From: Ramlibacter aurantiacus
GTDB taxonomy: Bacteria > Pseudomonadota > Gammaproteobacteria > Burkholderiales > Burkholderiaceae_C
Assembly (NCBI RefSeq): GCF_016722895.1
Contig: NZ_JAEQNA010000001.1
Coordinates: 310,001-374,000 of the forward strand
Length of the DNA stretch: 64,000 nucleotides
Direction: 5' to 3'
Shown here piece after piece: positions 61,521-64,000 of the stretch. Below the pieces are notes generated by a model that saw only the letters and a list, made by a program, of their open reading frames with translations, was not told where the DNA came from and did no database searches. Position 1 is the first letter of the stretch. Each line of letters opens with the position of its first letter. A program made the position numbers and the translations under genes.

Positions 61521-62732
61521 ATGACACCGAAGACCCCCATCGCCATCGCCGCCACCCTTCTCGCGATGGCCGCGCCGACGCAGGCCGACGTGGTGACCGA
61601 CTGGAACACCATCGCCGGCGAGCAGGTCGTGCAGGCCAGGCTCGGCACCCCGCCGGCCGTGCGCGTGCTGGCCATCGTGCAGACCGCCGTGCACGAGGCG
61701 GTCGGCGCCGCGCGCGGCGAGGTGGCGACGCAGGCCGCCGTGGCGGCCGCCAACCGCGCGGCCCTGTCCCGGCTGCTGCCGCAGCAGGACGGCGCCATCG
61801 CGGCGGCGTACCGGCGCGCGCTGGACCCGCTGCCCGATGGGCCTGCCAAGGCCTCCGGTATCGCAGCCGGCGAGCAGGCGGCCCTGCGCGTGCTGGCCTG
61901 GCGCGCAGGCGACGGCGCTTCGGCACCGGACCGCTACCGGCCCCAGGTCCAGCCCGGCGTGTACGTCCCCACCGCCGCGGTCGCCACGCCCCACTGGCCG
62001 CAGCGCCAGCCCTGGCTCATGGCCAGTGCGGCGCAATTCCGCCCAGGCCCGCCACCCGCGCTGGACAGCGAGCAATGGGCGCGCGACTACAACGAGGTCA
62101 AGGTGCTCGGCAGCAAGGCCAGCACGCAACGCACGCCCGAGCAGACCGAGGCCGCGCGCTTCTGGGAGTACTCGCTGCCGCCCATCTACCACGGAGTGGT
62201 GCGATCGGTGGCGCAGCAGCCGGACCGCAGCGTGGCGCAGAACGCGCGCCTGTTCGCGGCCGTATCCCAGGCCATGGACGACGCGCTCATCGCGGTGATG
62301 GACGCGAAATACCACTACGGCTTCTGGCGGCCGGTCACGGCCATCCGAAATGGTGACCGCGACGACCACCCGGCGACGGAGCTGGAAGCCGGATGGACGC
62401 CCCTGATCGACAACCCTGCCCACCCGGAGTACCCCAGCGCCCACAGCATCCTGGCGGGTGCCATCGGTGAGTTGCTCGAGGCCGAGGTGAGGCGGGGATC
62501 CTTGCCCGAACTCGCGACCAGCAGCCCGAGCGCGGGCGGCAGGACACGTCGCTGGCCGTCCGTGGACGCCTTCATGCAGGAGGTGGCCGACGCGCGGGTG
62601 TGGGAAGGCATCCACTACCGCACCTCGACCGAGGTGGGCCTGGCCATGGGTCGGCGGATCGGCGCACTGGCCACCGGCCAGGTGGCGCAGTCGCCGCTCG
62701 GCGGCGAGGGACCGCAGGCGCTGGCGCGCTGA
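61521..62732 (+). CDS. secreted vanadium haloperoxidase / PAP2-type phosphoesterase-like protein
   Basis: 403 aa. Signal peptide (about residues 1-22, APTQA-DV). Residues Lys and Arg in KYHYGFWRPVTAIR, the PSAHS block in PEYPSAHSILAG and the Arg/His of ARVWEGIHYRTS are the vanadate/phosphate-binding set of the superfamily. It may be a phosphatase-like or haloperoxidase-like enzyme; halide dependence cannot be told. Forms a unit with the methyltransferase gene and ends in a strong hairpin. Confidence 0.85.
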   Translation: MTPKTPIAIAATLLAMAAPTQADVVTDWNTIAGEQVVQARLGTPPAVRVLAIVQTAVHEAVGAARGEVATQAAVAAANRAALSRLLPQQDGAIAAAYRRALDPLPDGPAKASGIAAGEQAALRVLAWRAGDGASAPDRYRPQVQPGVYVPTAAVATPHWPQRQPWLMASAAQFRPGPPPALDSEQWARDYNEVKVLGSKASTQRTPEQTEAARFWEYSLPPIYHGVVRSVAQQPDRSVAQNARLFAAVSQAMDDALIAVMDAKYHYGFWRPVTAIRNGDRDDHPATELEAGWTPLIDNPAHPEYPSAHSILAGAIGELLEAEVRRGSLPELATSSPSAGGRTRRWPSVDAFMQEVADARVWEGIHYRTSTEVGLAMGRRIGALATGQVAQSPLGGEGPQALAR

Positions 62733-62747
62733 CGGCGGCGTCATGCC

Positions 62748-62770
62748 CGCCGCCTGGCGGCCAGGCGGCG
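62748..62770 (+). terminator. strong GC-rich hairpin after the haloperoxidase-like gene
   Basis: CGCCGCCTGG and CCAGGCGGCG form a perfect 10-bp stem with a 3-nt loop, 15 bp after the stop codon. No T-run, but the stem is among the strongest in the window and separates this operon from the Bug gene. Confidence 0.55.
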
Positions 62771-62838
62771 CCAGTCACGCACCGGCCAGCGTGGACACAG
62801 GGATCGGGCGCCTCCTGCCGTCGCAGGGGCGCAGACCG

Positions 62839-62880
62839 GGGTTAACCCGGAACCCCATCTATTTCATTATTGAATATAAA
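62839..62880 (+). promoter_or_regulatory. palindrome, dyad and -10 before the last Bug gene
   Basis: Perfect 10-bp palindrome GGGTTAACCC (62839-62848), the dyad TTCA-TTAT-TGAA (62863-62874), then TATAAA (62875-62880) as a likely -10. This is the only AT-rich spot in the interval and is 43 bp before the ATG. Confidence 0.5.
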
Positions 62881-62922
62881 CAAACCCGGCAACCCGCCCT
62901 GATGACACCGGAGACGTTCCCC

Positions 62923-63909
62923 ATGCCAAGCCGCCGTGACTTCCTCTTCACCTCCGCCGCCGTGCCGCTCATGGGCGGCCTGCTGCCGATCGCCGCGCGC
63001 GCCCAGCAGATGCCCGAGCTGGCGCGCATCCTCTGCGGCTTCCCGCCCGGGGGCACCAGCGACGCCATTTCGCGCCGCATCGCCGAGAAGCTGCGCGGCA
63101 ACTATGCCGGCAACGTCCTGGTCGAGAACCGCCCCGGCGCCGGTGGGCAAATCGCGGTGACGGCGCTGCGCGACAGCCCGGCCAATGGCAGCGTCATGCT
63201 GCTCACGCCCTCGTCCATGCTGTCGCTCTACCCCTACGTGTACCGCTCGCTGCCGTACAAGCCCATGGAGGACGTGAAGCCGGTGTCGCTCACCTGTTTC
63301 TTCGACCATGCCTTCGGCGTCGGTCCCGCGGTGCCCGAGAGCGTGCGCACCGTGCGCGACTTCATCGACTGGGCCAAGGCCAACCGCGACAAGGCCAACT
63401 ACGGCTCGCCCGGCGCGGGCTCGGCGCCCCACCTGATCGGCAACGTGCTGGCCAAGGAGACCGGCGTGGACCTGCGCCACGTCGCCTACCGCGGATCCGC
63501 ACCCGGCATCCAGGACCTGCTGGGCGGCCAGATCTCCGCCATGTCCTCTCCCCTGGGCGACTACCTGCCGCACGTGCGCGGCGGTCGCCTGCGCATCCTG
63601 GCCACTTCGGGTGCCCAGCCATCCAAGTTGGTCCAGGGCGTGCAGACGTACAAGCAGCAGGGCTTCAACATCGACATCCGCGAGTGGTACGGCGTGTTCA
63701 TGCCGGCCCAGGCCAGTGCCGACGTGATCCGCCGCGCGAACACCGCCATCCAGCAGGCGCTGGCCCAGCCCGACCTGGCGGCCAGCATGGCCGAGTTCGG
63801 CATGGAGGTGCAAGGCTCCACGCCCGAACGCCTGGTCGAGCTGCTGCGCCGCGACAGCGAGGACTGGGGTCGCATCGTCAAGCAGATCGGCTTCACGCCG
63901 GAGAGCTGA
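62923..63909 (+). CDS. Bug/TctC-family substrate-binding protein
   Basis: 328 aa with a Tat-like leader (MPSRRDFLFTSAAVPLMGGL). Mature start ILCGFPPGGTSDAISRR; ENRPGAGGQIAV, GSPGAGSAPHLIGNVLA and VAYRGSAPGIQDLLGG are family features. ATG 62923 has GGAG 9 bp upstream; ATG 62902 lacks a site. Fourth Bug protein in the window, with no TctAB genes near it. Ligand unknown. Confidence 0.9.
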   Translation: MPSRRDFLFTSAAVPLMGGLLPIAARAQQMPELARILCGFPPGGTSDAISRRIAEKLRGNYAGNVLVENRPGAGGQIAVTALRDSPANGSVMLLTPSSMLSLYPYVYRSLPYKPMEDVKPVSLTCFFDHAFGVGPAVPESVRTVRDFIDWAKANRDKANYGSPGAGSAPHLIGNVLAKETGVDLRHVAYRGSAPGIQDLLGGQISAMSSPLGDYLPHVRGGRLRILATSGAQPSKLVQGVQTYKQQGFNIDIREWYGVFMPAQASADVIRRANTAIQQALAQPDLAASMAEFGMEVQGSTPERLVELLRRDSEDWGRIVKQIGFTPES

Positions 63910-63931
63910 TCGAGGGGGCCGCGGCCTCGCA

Positions 63932-64000
63932 TCAGAACTGGTCGGGCAGGCTGGCCTCGACGCCTTCGCGCTGAGCCTGCCCGTGGGCGCCGTGCAGCCA
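63932..64000 (-). CDS. possible 3' end of a minus-strand gene cut by the right edge
   Basis: On the minus strand a frame is open from the edge to a TGA at 63934-63932; the visible end reads WLHGAHGQAQREGVEASLPD then QF. It converges with the Bug gene, with a GC palindrome GGCCGCGGCC (63917-63926) between them that may act as a shared terminator. Too short to identify. Confidence 0.4.
   Translation of the reverse strand, partial: WLHGAHGQAQREGVEASLPDQF

Overview
The window is high-GC (roughly 70%) bacterial DNA. It is most consistent with a member of the Burkholderiales, family Comamonadaceae (Ramlibacter/Variovorax-like). The support is four Bug/TctC-type solute-binding proteins, IclR- and LysR-controlled Rieske dioxygenase operons, and a two-hairpin intergenic repeat of a kind I associate with that family. 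I see no rRNA, tRNA, CRISPR array, insertion sequence or prophage.

Region 1 (1-22.6 kb) looks like a low-oxygen / dormancy island. It holds an Hsp20 chaperone (cut by the left edge), a MacB/MacA-like ABC export operon, PfkB phosphofructokinase, a beta-CASP metallo-hydrolase, a universal stress protein followed by a two-domain phosphotransferase/P-loop kinase, cardiolipin synthase, a PAS histidine kinase, a bactofilin-like envelope protein, a CtpF-like P-type ATPase, and a flavodoxin-PEP synthase-adenylate-forming enzyme operon. FNR/ANR-type palindromes (TTGAY-N4-RTCAA) sit before the usp, bactofilin-like, ATPase and flavodoxin-ppsA units. The gene set strongly resembles the mycobacterial DosR regulon and the Burkholderia low-oxygen-activated locus. 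A lower-GC hicA-hicB-third gene islet (16.26-17.63 kb) interrupts it, and the debris of a GspE/PilB-like ATPase gene lies inside it.

Region 2 (22.6-28.6 kb) is a reactive-sulfur unit. A BigR/SqrR-type ArsR repressor and two YeeE/YedE half-transporters diverge from a tightly overlapping operon of Blh-type persulfide dioxygenase, TIGR01244 phosphatase/sulfurtransferase-like protein, SulP permease, ETHE1-type persulfide dioxygenase, a small membrane protein and a DedA protein. Two face-to-face promoters overlap a near-palindrome between the two halves.

Region 3 (28.6-45.6 kb) is catabolic. It has a TctB-TctA transporter behind two operator-like dyads, LysR and IclR regulators, two separate ring-hydroxylating dioxygenase alpha/beta pairs (the first AndAc-like, the second NagG-like), a sulfatase, two amidohydrolases and three Bug-type binding proteins. 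No ferredoxin, reductase or ring-cleavage gene is present, so the oxygenases must draw electrons from partners encoded elsewhere.

Region 4 (45.6-64 kb) is a mixed signalling and stress region. It contains three multidomain histidine kinases (two with receiver domains), TspO, an SH3b protein, a Ca2+/H+ or Na+ antiporter, a YihY/BrkB membrane protein, an orphan ParA, a FUSC protein, a SARP-like/TPR regulator divergent from a methyltransferase and a vanadium haloperoxidase-like enzyme, and a fourth Bug protein. The right edge cuts a possible minus-strand gene.
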